Source: Nitrospinota bacterium (GTDB taxonomy: Bacteria; 2-12-FULL-45-22; JACOWJ01). From it: a stretch of DNA of 8,004 nucleotides. The position numbers and the translations under genes were made by a program. Each line of letters opens with the position of its first letter. Within the stretch, counting starts at the first letter, position 1. The notes beneath the pieces were generated by a model, which searched no databases, was not told the origin of the DNA, and saw nothing but the letters and a program-made list of their open reading frames with translations. The stretch spans positions 1-8,004 of the forward strand of contig JACOWJ010000023.1 in NCBI GenBank assembly GCA_016176845.1, in the 5' to 3' direction. Positions 1-5,993 of this stretch are shown piece after piece.

Positions 1-105
1 CTGGCCCGGAATCAGGGAGCGCTGGAGGTCACGGCCGAGCTGATCGAGGAGGCCAAGGGCCAATGGAAACAGGGGAGGCCCTTTTCAGGGAGCCGTGAGG
101 AGTAG
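1..105 (+). CDS. C-terminal end of an unrecognised protein (partial)
   Basis: Frame 1 is open from the first base to a TAG at 103-105, giving the last 34 residues of a protein whose start lies outside the window. The first half (LEVTAELIEEAKG) reads as an amphipathic helix and the end (FSGSREE) as a polar tail. Codon use is GC-rich like most of the window. I do not recognise the family. The nearest terminator-like hairpin downstream is at 249-272, inside an inserted repeat element. The reading frame is short, so its reality rests on codon bias and the lack of competing frames. Confidence 0.5.
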   Translation: MARNQGALEVTAELIEEAKGQWKQGRPFSGSREE

Positions 106-148
106 AAGCGCTTTCGGGCGCGACAAGTTAGTATCACCCCCACCCTAA

Positions 149-171
149 CCCTCCCCCATCAAGGGGGAGGG
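149..171. repeat. GC-rich REP-like hairpin
   Basis: CCCTCCCCC (149-157) and GGGGGAGGG (163-171) form a perfect 9-bp stem around the loop ATCAA, preceded by ACCCTAACC. This is a palindromic intergenic repeat rather than a terminator, since no T-run follows. A related sequence in the opposite orientation lies at 463-498, so the two look like the inverted halves of a composite repeat that has been split by later insertions. Its last three bases also form the start of the direct repeat flanking the element at 180-356. Confidence 0.7.
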
Positions 172-179
172 AACTACCG

Positions 180-356
180 CATAGGCGCCAGGTTAAGGAA
201 TTAACCCTTGAAAACACAGGGGTTTGCGAGGAATGCGAAAGGACCCTGAAAGCAGCCAAAACGGCTGTTTTTGTATCCCGGAACCGCAAGACGGGACATG
301 GGAATGCCTTACATCCCTTGTAAAATAAGGTCATTGGGCTTAACCTGGCGCCTATG
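180..356. mobile_element. MITE-like element, 177 bp, 18-bp terminal inverted repeats
   Basis: CATAGGCGCCAGGTTAAG (180-197) is the exact reverse complement of 339-356, giving perfect 18-bp terminal inverted repeats. Immediately outside, GGGAACTACCG occurs at 169-179 and again at 357-367, an 11-bp direct repeat that looks like a target-site duplication; a C following both copies makes the limits uncertain by one base. The interior has no convincing coding sequence, so the element would be non-autonomous and moved by a transposase elsewhere. It sits inside a pre-existing palindromic repeat cluster. Direct repeats of 11-12 bp are longer than those of most IS families, and I cannot assign a family. 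Confidence 0.7.
249..272 (+). terminator. Possible intrinsic terminator inside the MITE-like element
   Basis: CAGCC (253-257) pairs with GGCTG (263-267) around the loop AAAAC. The stem can be extended by a G-T wobble and A-T pairs, and TTTTT follows at 268-272. The short GC core with a T-run fits a weak rho-independent terminator on the + strand, placed to end transcription from the gene stopping at 105. The stem is only five strong pairs, so function is uncertain. Confidence 0.4.
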
Positions 357-365
357 GGGAACTAC

Positions 366-456
366 CGCCCCCTTCAGGGGCGAAATGCAAATTGAAAATT
401 GATAATTTTAAATTTGCATTTTTCAATTTCCAATTTTCAATGGAGCAAAGCGACAG
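366..456. repeat. Composite AT-rich inverted repeat with CAATGGAGC(A/G)AAGCGACAG tail
   Basis: CGCCCC (366-371) pairs with GGGGCG (377-382). Next, AAATGCAAATT (383-393) is the exact reverse complement of 411-421, followed by further AATTG/CAATT arms to about 440. The block ends in CAATGGAGCAAAGCGACAG (438-456). The same architecture, AT-rich arms of GAAATTG/CAATTTC followed by the same tail with one difference, recurs at 5841-5956. Two copies in 8 kb at gene boundaries indicate a dispersed non-coding repeat. Open frames that cross it, including an ATG at 392, should not be read as protein. Confidence 0.65.
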
Positions 457-462
457 TGACTC

Positions 463-498
463 CCCTCCCCTGGTGGGAGGGATCAGGGGGAGGGGGAC
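463..498. repeat. GC-rich REP-like hairpin, inverted relative to 149-171
   Basis: CCCTCCC (463-469) pairs with GGGAGGG (475-481) around CTGGT, and a second G-rich arm follows (AGGGGGAGGGGG, 486-497). Read on the minus strand, the block resembles the sequence at 135-171, including the CCCT-AA/GA-CCCTCCC core. Together with 149-171 it makes an inverted pair of repeats just upstream of the radical SAM gene. The G-rich arm can also mimic a ribosome-binding site for an ATG at 504 that opens only a short frame. Confidence 0.55.
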
Positions 499-550
499 GA
501 AAAATGGAAATCCTATACCATCGAGGTATAAGAAGAGGGGAAGAGAGGCC

Positions 551-1615
551 GTGGAATTCCAGCTCCATTCCATCTCCTGGAACCTGACCCGGCGGTGCAA
601 CTTGCGGTGCGCCCATTGCTACCTGGATGCCTCCTCTCCGGAAGAGGAGGCCCAAGGGGAGCTCTCCACTGAGGAGTGCCTGCGGACCCTCGACCAGATC
701 GCCCGGGTCAACCCCCACCCCTTCCTGATCCTGACCGGCGGCGAGCCGCTGCTGCGCGAAGACCTCTTCGAGATCGCCCATTACGCCGCCTGCCGGGGCT
801 TCACGGTGGTCGTGGGGACCAACGGGACGCTGATCGATGCTGCCGTGGCCCGCCAGATGGCCCGCCACCAAATTCAGGGGGCCAGCATCAGCCTGGACTC
901 CCCCGAGCCCAGCCCGCACGATCTCTTCCGGGGGGTCAGCGGGGCCTGGGAGGGGGCCATCCGGGGGGCGGAGGCCCTGAAGGAGGAGGCCCTGGGCTGG
1001 CTGGCCGAGGCCCAGAAAGCGAATGGCCCCGGGCTGCTCATCTCGGCCCGCTGTGCCCCCCACTACCGGCGGGTCCTCTATCAGCGAGGGGCCCCGCCTT
1101 CCCGGTGGCGGGCCTATGCTGGCGGCTGCCCGGCCGGGACCCATTATTGCCGCATCACTCCCGAAGGGGAGGTGACTCCCTGTCCCTACCTGCCCCTGTC
1201 GGCGGGGAGCCTGCGGGAGAGGGAGTTCGCCGAGCTCTGGTGGCAGGGGGAGATCTTCGGCCGCCTGCGGGGCCGGGGCCGGGAGGGGCGCTGCGGGAGG
1301 TGCGAGTTTCGGGCCCTGTGCGGGGGGTGCCGGGCCCGGGCCTACGCCTTCAGCGGCAACTGCCTGGGCGAGGACCCCTGGTGCCTCCACCGGCCGGGCA
1401 GCAGCGGGGGCCAGGAGGTCCTGCTGCCCGAGGAGGAGACCCTGGGCCTGGAGTCGGAGTTTGCGCTGCGCTGGACCGCCGAGGCCCGGGAGCGGCTGGA
1501 GCGGGTCCCCTCCTTTGCCCGGGGGATGGTGATCCGCGTCGTGGAACGCTTCGCCCGCGAAACCGGCTGGACAGTGGTGAGCCCCGAGATCATGCGAAGG
1601 GCCAAAAAAAGATGA
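551..1615 (+). CDS. Radical SAM/SPASM protein with C-terminal PCP_red-like domain, probably internally deleted
   Basis: The protein should cleave S-adenosylmethionine at a [4Fe-4S] cluster and use further clusters in a SPASM region. The radical SAM motif is CNLRCAHC (Cys 16, 20 and 23), with TGGEP at 62-66. The SPASM region, Cys 193 to 278, includes CPAGTHYC and CGRCEFRALCGGC and resembles the NirJ/AhbD haem-modifying radical SAM group. Residues 308-352 (from WTAEARERLERVPSFAR) match the PCP_red domain of protochlorophyllide reductase subunits. I chose GTG 551 because GAGGGG lies 10 bases upstream and the open frame further upstream runs through non-coding repeats. Around residues 144-147 (ALKEEALGWL) about 60 residues expected in this family, the central barrel strands, seem absent, so activity is doubtful. 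The substrate is unknown. Family assignment is firm; the deletion is inferred from remembered family structure. Confidence 0.85.
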   Translation: MEFQLHSISWNLTRRCNLRCAHCYLDASSPEEEAQGELSTEECLRTLDQIARVNPHPFLILTGGEPLLREDLFEIAHYAACRGFTVVVGTNGTLIDAAVARQMARHQIQGASISLDSPEPSPHDLFRGVSGAWEGAIRGAEALKEEALGWLAEAQKANGPGLLISARCAPHYRRVLYQRGAPPSRWRAYAGGCPAGTHYCRITPEGEVTPCPYLPLSAGSLREREFAELWWQGEIFGRLRGRGREGRCGRCEFRALCGGCRARAYAFSGNCLGEDPWCLHRPGSSGGQEVLLPEEETLGLESEFALRWTAEARERLERVPSFARGMVIRVVERFARETGWTVVSPEIMRRAKKR

Positions 1616-1785
1616 TCGTGAGATGATCATGATAGGACGTCCCGGTTAAATGGCCATAGCGTGGCCCTCTTGAGGGCCCTTAGGACTGGCGACCAAATAA
1701 CTTTCCCATGGTCGAATGGGATAATAGGTTTTAAGTTTTAGGTTTTAGGGCTTAAAACTTAAAACCTAAAACCTAAAACTACGGG
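1616..1785. other. Intergenic region with small hairpins, no gene seen
   Basis: No coding frame is convincing here. A hairpin GGCCCT-CTTG-AGGGCC (1663-1678) lies about 45 bases after the radical SAM stop codon and has no T-run. CCCAT (1705-1709) can pair with ATGGG (1716-1720). The TAAAACC-type inverted repeat, listed separately, fills 1725-1780. The region separates the radical SAM gene from the DUF3179 gene, so co-transcription is not certain. Confidence 0.5.
1725..1780. repeat. TTTTAGG/CCTAAAA inverted repeat
   Basis: TAGGTTTTAAGTTTTA (1725-1740) is the exact reverse complement of 1753-1768. In a second register, AGTTTTAGGTTTTAG (1734-1748) pairs with 1766-1780. Both arms are built from a 6-8 base unit (TTTTAGG, TTTTAAG), so several foldings are possible. 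It ends six bases before the DUF3179 ATG and could affect translation initiation or be only a dispersed low-complexity repeat. Confidence 0.6.
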
Positions 1786-2769
1786 ATGGGCTTTTTTGTG
1801 TCAGCGAATTTAAGGTGGCTTCGCTCAGGCATAGGGAGTCTTTTGTGGGCGGTTACAGCATGTGCCGCTCCCCTTGGCCATCCAGCTATAGTACGCGACG
1901 CTTTTCCGGTGTTTGATCATCCTGTCATGCTCGCGGCCGCTGAGGCCGAGCGGGAAAGGGTGGTTTTTGACTGGGACGCCGTGATCGGCGTTCAGTATGG
2001 CAAGGAAGCCAAAGCCTATCCCATTGCCGTGATGGGGGTCCACGAGTTGGGGAACGATACCATCGATGGGATTCCCATTGCAGTGAGCTGGTGACCGCTC
2101 TGTCAAACGGCCATCGTGTATGACCGTCGGGCCAACGGGAAAGTTTTAAGTTTTGGCCATACAGGAGTTCTGCACAAAAACTCCTTTGTGATGTATGACA
2201 GGCAAACTGGATCACGATGGGTCCAGGTGACCGGCGAAGCCGAAAAAGGTCCTCTAAAAGGACAGCAGTTGAAATTCATACCTTCCACGGTGACCACCTG
2301 GGCAAGGTGGAAACAATCTTATCCCAATACTCTAATATTACCAGGATATCGTCGTGGTGCATTCATAGCCTATAAGGGTATCGATTATTACGAAGATGTT
2401 GGTTTATCTGTTGTAGTAAAATTTCAAGCCAAACTTTATCCATTTTTGCGTTTGAAGCGTAGTACTATTGTCAACGATCAGTTTAATGGTGAAGATTTAT
2501 TCATCATTTATTCCCATGAATCAAAAATAGCCACAGCCTGGAGTCGAAAGCTCAATGGGAAAACATTAACTTTCAAAAAAATGACCGAAAAAGATGACGA
2601 AGGAAATATTTTGATCCGGGATGAACAAACAGGGAGCTCATGGTCGTGGCTGACCGGTGAAGCGGTGGAAGGCGAGCTCAAAGGTCAGAGGTTAAAACAG
2701 TTGTCCTATCATCCAATCCTAATCGAACGGTTTCATGCCTTTTATCCGAATGGTCCGGTCTTCCGATAA
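1786..2769 (+). CDS. DUF3179 family protein, candidate selenoprotein (in-frame TGA at the CPLC Cys)
   Basis: One frame runs to TAA at 2767-2769 with a single internal stop, TGA at 2092-2094 (codon 103). Reading through gives 327 residues, about full length for DUF3179, whose biochemical role is unknown to me. Family features are DAFPVFDHP near residue 38, AYPIAVMGVHELGND (78-91; the family has WHEIVND), VSW-TGA-PLCQTAIVYDR where the family has VTYCPLCxTAxVFDR, MYDRQTGSRW, PLKGQ, PSTVTTWARW, and a C-terminal FHAFYPNGPVF. The TGA therefore replaces the first Cys of CxxC, and Cys 106 is kept. A SECIS-like hairpin follows at 2102-2132. The N-terminus has a hydrophobic segment ending in VTAC (Cys 26), a possible lipobox. 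ATG 1786 lacks a clear ribosome-binding site; GTG 1798, seven bases after GGGATGGG, is an alternative. From about 2330 the gene is clearly more AT-rich than its neighbours, which suggests transfer. A plain nonsense mutation is the alternative reading. Confidence 0.8.
2102..2132 (+). promoter_or_regulatory. Candidate bacterial SECIS hairpin
   Basis: In the mRNA, ACGG (2107-2110) pairs with CCGU (2124-2127). After a C/A mismatch, CAU (2112-2114) pairs with AUG (2120-2122), leaving the apical loop CGUGU (2115-2119). Below a 2x2 internal loop, GUC (2102-2104) can pair with GGC (2130-2132) using one G-U pair. Counting the U of UGA as 1, the loop G and U are at 25 and 26; in E. coli fdhF the key loop G and U are at 23 and 24. 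A short stem, a G in the first two loop positions and this spacing fit the loose bacterial SECIS rules. Such rules are permissive, so the hairpin supports but does not prove recoding. Confidence 0.45.
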
Positions 2770-3040
2770 ACGCTTCGACGCGACCCTAAGTGGTTTGGGG
2801 TAAGTTTCTGGATAATGATAGCCCCTGGATCCGTGGGGAAAGCGGTTGGGGACGGGCATCGGACCCAGGGGGACTACACCTTCACCATCCAACCGTAAGG
2901 GTGGAGCAGGGAGAGGGACCCCACTCCGAATTTTTTTCGCTTTCCGGGAATAAAAGGATCGCTCCCTTGGTTGTAAACATTGTCGAACCTGTTGCGGTCA
3001 CGCAGGTCAGGGGGATCTTTCGGGCTCCTAAGGCCGCAGA
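2770..3040. other. Region between DUF3179 and the broken DUF1329 gene, no intact gene
   Basis: I find no gene with a start signal and family-like sequence. A + strand frame crosses 2790-3107, but its product has no recognisable feature and runs out of frame into the DUF1329 remnant. The DUF1329 frame begins only after a TAA at 3029-3031, so the signal peptide and first residues of that gene are missing here. On the minus strand, about 2985-3018 reads DPPDLRDRNRFDNVYNQGSD, which looks protein-like and could be a scrap of another gene; I cannot place it. Confidence 0.4.
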
Positions 3041-3985
3041 AGCCCGGCCGATCCGGAACCGGCGCAGGAGATCCAGAAGTACGGCTACACCGCCCTGGAG
3101 CTCATGACTTACATGGACAGCAACCGCGAGACCCGGGGCAAGCCCGACTTCAGCGTCTATCACCTCTGCGTCAACGTCACCCGCCGGGGCGGCAACATCC
3201 GAGAGGGGGGCATCCTCCAGAAGTACAAGTTCTACTACCAGGGCTACGCGGCCCGCCTCAAGCAGAAAGGGATCCAGCCGGGGGACGTCTAGTACCGCTC
3301 CCTCTCCCTGCTGACCAGCCCGGCCGAGAACCGGGGCGATACCACCATGCGGACCTATTACCTGCAGGTGCCGGGGAAGCGCAAGGACAGCGACAGCTGG
3401 CGCTATAGCAAAAAGGCCCGCAAGGTCACCCGCGACGTGGCCTCCGATCGCCAGGACGACCAGGGCAGCATGCACACCACCCGCGACGACAACGAGGGAC
3501 GGGAGCCCTGGCAGGAGAATCACCGGATCCTGGGGGAGGATCTCTACAAGGGACAGGCCTGCTTCGTGGTCGAGAGCGTCCATCGGTCCAAAGATTACTA
3601 CCTGGGCAAGCGGGTCATCTGGGTGGAGAAGACCAACTTCCTGGACCTCCACGAAGAGCAGTACGACCCGGAGGGCCGCCTCTGGAAGATCCTCGAGAAG
3701 GAGTGGTTCCAGGTGAGGCCTGGAAACTGGTGGTTCCCTCGGCTGATGAACAGCATCAAGCTCCCCATGGGGCGAAGGACGATCCATCAGACCCCCATCT
3801 ACCGGATCCATGAGGGGCCTGTGAAGGACGACTACAATATGCAGGGCCTCCGCAAGCAGGTCCCCTGGATCGAAGTCGAGGGCGTGCTGCCCCCCAAGAG
3901 CAGCTACGCTGACCTGCCTCCCGAGCCCTAGCCCAGGCGGGAGTTCTGGGAGAAGAGAGGGATCAAGATCCGGGTGAAGCAGTAA
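3041..3985 (+). pseudogene. Broken DUF1329 gene: no 5' end, two in-frame TAG codons
   Basis: One frame holds DUF1329-like sequence from about 3041 (SPADPEPAQEIQKYGYTALE) to TAA at 3983-3985. It is interrupted by TAG at 3290-3292 (GDV-TAG-YRSLSLL) and again at 3929-3931 (PPEP-TAG-PRREFWEKRG). Sequence stays protein-like after each stop, and a Tyr codon (TAC or TAT) is one base from TAG at both places. Motifs shared with the downstream paralogue include the W-Y-S-(+)-R-(+)-V-TR core, a DRQD segment, DD-EGR-W/PW-E, H-LIGED-like text and IxWxEK. No start codon or signal peptide lies upstream. DUF1329 proteins are exported and envelope-associated, with a LolB/LppX-like fold. The simplest reading is a decaying paralogue of the genes at 4411 and 7814. 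Amber recoding is possible but less likely because the 5' end is also lost. Confidence 0.75.
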
Positions 3986-4410
3986 AGCGTCGCAGAGCGT
4001 GAGACTTTGAAAGCCCTGGACTGAAAGGGGGTGATGCCTATGAGGGCAAGTGGAAAACGGTGAGCAGCCAGTGAAATGGCTTACTGCTCCTGAACCGGAG
4101 GACATTCAGAAATTCTGCCGATCCTTCGATCCTTAGCACCACCCAGGAACGATTTGACCCTCCCTGCTCCTTCCGATTTGACGCAATTCCAACGCTAAAG
4201 AGCGATCAGCGATTCCCCTGACCTCAGCAGGCAGCTCCTCGCTGACGGCCATCCGCGGAAAATTTCTGAATGACTTCCGGGTTTCCTCCAGGCTGATGGA
4301 GCCTGGAGAGGCAACCACCCATCTCGTGGGCCATCCGCGATCGGCATCGGCTGCCGGCCTTCATCCGGATGGCTGAGAGTCGAAGGCTTTCACTCAAGGG
4401 AGGGTTAATC
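3986..4410. other. Long intergenic region, no supported gene
   Basis: Nothing here carries a clear gene. AAAGGGGGTG (4024-4033) resembles a ribosome-binding site before ATG 4040, but that frame stops after seven codons. Minus-strand frames at 4133-4318 and 4224-4412 give unfamiliar peptides with no start signal and are probably chance. A perfect hairpin at 4286-4308 is listed separately. AGGGAGGG at 4397-4404 is the ribosome-binding site of the next gene. The 425-base length would accommodate the promoter of the 4411 gene, but I see no confident promoter boxes. Confidence 0.5.
4286..4308. repeat. Perfect 9-bp hairpin in the leader of the 4411 gene
   Basis: CTCCAGGCT (4286-4294) pairs perfectly with AGCCTGGAG (4300-4308) around the loop GATGG. 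There is no T-run, so it is not an intrinsic terminator. It lies about 100 bases before the start codon of the DUF1329 gene and could be a leader structure, a protein-binding palindrome or a repeat remnant. Confidence 0.35.
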
Positions 4411-5821
4411 ATGAAGCTTAAGGCTTATCTCTCGGCAGGTCTGTTCCTGGTCTCCCTGCTGGCGTTTCTCCCGCTCTCTCAGGGACCCCACCTACCCCTG
4501 GCTCCCCAAGGACCCCTACCCCTTCACCCAGCCCTACACCGGGGTGGAGCTGGCCTACCTCACCTTCTTCGACCACAAAGTCTACGGGGCCAAGTATCAG
4601 GACTACTCGCTGATCTCGGCCCGGTTGAACAAGCGGGGGCTGATGACCCAGCGGAAGGCGTATATCAAACGGGAGCTCCTCTATGACCATTACAAGGACC
4701 TGATGGACTACAGCGAGGGCAAGGTCAAGATCGGAGAGGCGACGACCAGGCGAATGCTGATCTACGAGACCCCGGCGGACGTGCGGGGTCTCGGGTCGAC
4801 CAAGATCACTCACCTCAACAGTCCGGTCAGTAAGTGGAGGATGGCGGACTCCTGGACTTACTCCCCCGGCCTTCGGAGAGTCACCCGCTCGCAGGGGGGA
4901 GACCGGCAGGACGAGATCCTGGGAACCCCGGTGACCAACGACGATGAGGGAGACCGGGAGGTCTGGGAGGAGGACCACGAGCTGATTGGAGAGGACGTCC
5001 TCTACATGCAGATGCTCGACCCCCAGATCGTCGCGCCGGACCGTGAGATGAACACCGGGGACCTGAAGGTGGACGGCCAGTGGTTCGTCAAGAACATGGA
5101 CCCCAGCCGGGGCGAGCTGAAGCTGAGCCCTTACCGGCCCGATGGCGGCATCGAGTGCTTTGTGGTCAAGAGCACTTGGGCCAAACGGAAGGAAGGGTTT
5201 GGCTCCCATGTCTTCCCTGACCCGAAGCAGTATTACCTGAAGTACCGGATCAGCTGGATCGAGAAGGTCTCGAAGGCCTTCATCCGGGAGGAGCAGTATG
5301 ACCACGATGGGCGGCTCATCAAATTCATGATGATGAATCAAGACTTCTACCCCGGAGGCGTGATCGAGGGCGGCATGAACCGCACGCAGTACCAGATGTA
5401 CGATTACCGGCGGCATTTCCGGTCCTGGGGGAGGTACGACCGGGCCGATATGGGGACCAAGTTCAAGGCCCCCGAGGACTGGTTCACCCCCGAGCACCTC
5501 TTCCGGGAGTACTTCTGGAAGAAGACAAAGATCCCCATGATGAAGAGCATCTCGGAGTTCGGCCCTCCTCCAGAGCTGTGGCGGGCCAAGTTCCCCAAGT
5601 ACCGCAAGGGGACGAGCGATTGGATCGTGAAGTCGAAGGAGGACATGGAGTACATCACCAGGGTCTGGAAAGAGCACGGCTTTACCGACGAGGAGATCGA
5701 CGCCCTGACAAACGGGGATGGGATGATCCGCAAGGGCGGTAAAGCCATCCCGGTCCGGCGCCCCTATCGGCCGGCCTTTATCCACGGCAAGCCCCTGCCG
5801 GTGAAGTTCCCCACGGGCTAA
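4411..5821 (+). CDS. DUF1329 family exported protein, one-base frameshift in the signal peptide
   Basis: ATG 4411 has a strong ribosome-binding site (AGGGAGGG, six bases away) and opens a classic signal peptide, MKLKAYLSAGLFLVSLLAFL. That frame leaves coding sequence after LPLSQ. The mature protein continues in the next frame (DPTYPWLPKDPYPFTQPYTG, then VELAYLTFF) to TAA at 5819-5821. Removing one base from GGG (4482-4484) or CCCC (4486-4489) joins them into 469 residues. Without that, the long frame has no start before GTG 4544 and no export signal. Family traits shared with the remnant at 3041 are DSWTYSPGLRRVTR, GDRQDEI, DDEGDREVWEEDHELIGED, YRISWIEK and EEQYDHDGRL. DUF1329 proteins act in the cell envelope; ligand and partner are unknown here. 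The shift may be a sequencing error in a homopolymer or a true recent mutation. Confidence 0.8.
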
Positions 5822-5822
5822 G

Positions 5823-5841
5823 CGACCTTCTGCGAAGGTCG
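5823..5841. terminator. Hairpin right after the DUF1329 stop codon
   Basis: CGACCTTC (5823-5830) pairs perfectly with GAAGGTCG (5834-5841) around TGC, one base after the TAA. Position suggests a role in transcript ending or 3'-end stability, but no T-run follows, so it is at best an imperfect terminator. It also directly borders the AT-rich repeat at 5841-5956 and may be part of it, matching the GC hairpin (366-382) that borders the first copy. Confidence 0.35.
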
Positions 5842-5956
5842 AATTGGAAATTGAAGATTGGAAATTGGAAATTGCAAAATGTAAAGGAGACGCATGCTTT
5901 AAAATCTCTCGATTTGCACTTTGCACTTTCCAATTTCCAATGGAGCGAAGCGACAG
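5841..5956. repeat. Second copy of the AT-rich inverted repeat with GGAGCGAAGCGACAG tail
   Basis: ATTGGAAATTGG (5857-5868) is the exact reverse complement of 5930-5941. The left arm repeats the unit ATTG(G)AA several times. The block ends in CAATGGAGCGAAGCGACAG (5938-5956), differing by one base from 438-456. As with the first copy, it sits just upstream of a gene on the + strand. Codons can be read across it in frame with the next gene, including an ATG at 5941, but they are repeat sequence. Confidence 0.65.
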
Positions 5957-5993
5957 GAGCGTGTCCCTCAGCTTATCGGATAGGAGGTGTCAA

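Noticed and set aside
392-550. N-terminal extension of the radical SAM protein from ATG 392
   Set aside because: The added 53 residues translate the AT-rich palindrome and REP-like hairpin, which recur elsewhere as non-coding repeats.
504-587. Small ORF from ATG 504 with an AGGGGGA upstream
   Set aside because: It stops after 27 codons in a different frame from the radical SAM gene, and the apparent ribosome-binding site is part of a REP-like arm.
437-1630. Long minus-strand open frame opposite the radical SAM gene
   Set aside because: It lies on the antisense of a GC-rich gene with clear motifs; its product is proline/glycine-rich with no family features.
1725-1780. Possible CRISPR or telomere-like array of TTTTAGG units
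   Set aside because: The units are short and the two arms are inverted, with no spacers; it is a palindromic repeat, not an array.
1616-1785. Possible riboswitch or tRNA between the radical SAM and DUF3179 genes
   Set aside because: Hairpins are present, but no conserved riboswitch core and no cloverleaf with a TTC-type arm could be found.
2882-4105. Minus-strand open frame of about 400 codons across the DUF1329 remnant
   Set aside because: It is an antisense shadow of GC-rich codons. The + strand shows DUF1329 motifs shared with the 4411 gene, whereas the minus-strand product is low in recognisable structure.
4133-4412. Two short overlapping minus-strand frames in the 3986-4410 gap
   Set aside because: They have no ribosome-binding site and no recognisable motif, and could be chance frames in GC-rich DNA.
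4418-5926. Minus-strand open frame of about 500 codons opposite the second DUF1329 gene
   Set aside because: It begins inside the AT-rich repeat and mirrors the GC-rich third positions of a clear + strand gene.
5844-5993. Upstream start for the first FGE-like gene
   Set aside because: The extension is repeat sequence, while ATG 5994 has an AGGAGG at ideal spacing and opens a proper signal peptide.
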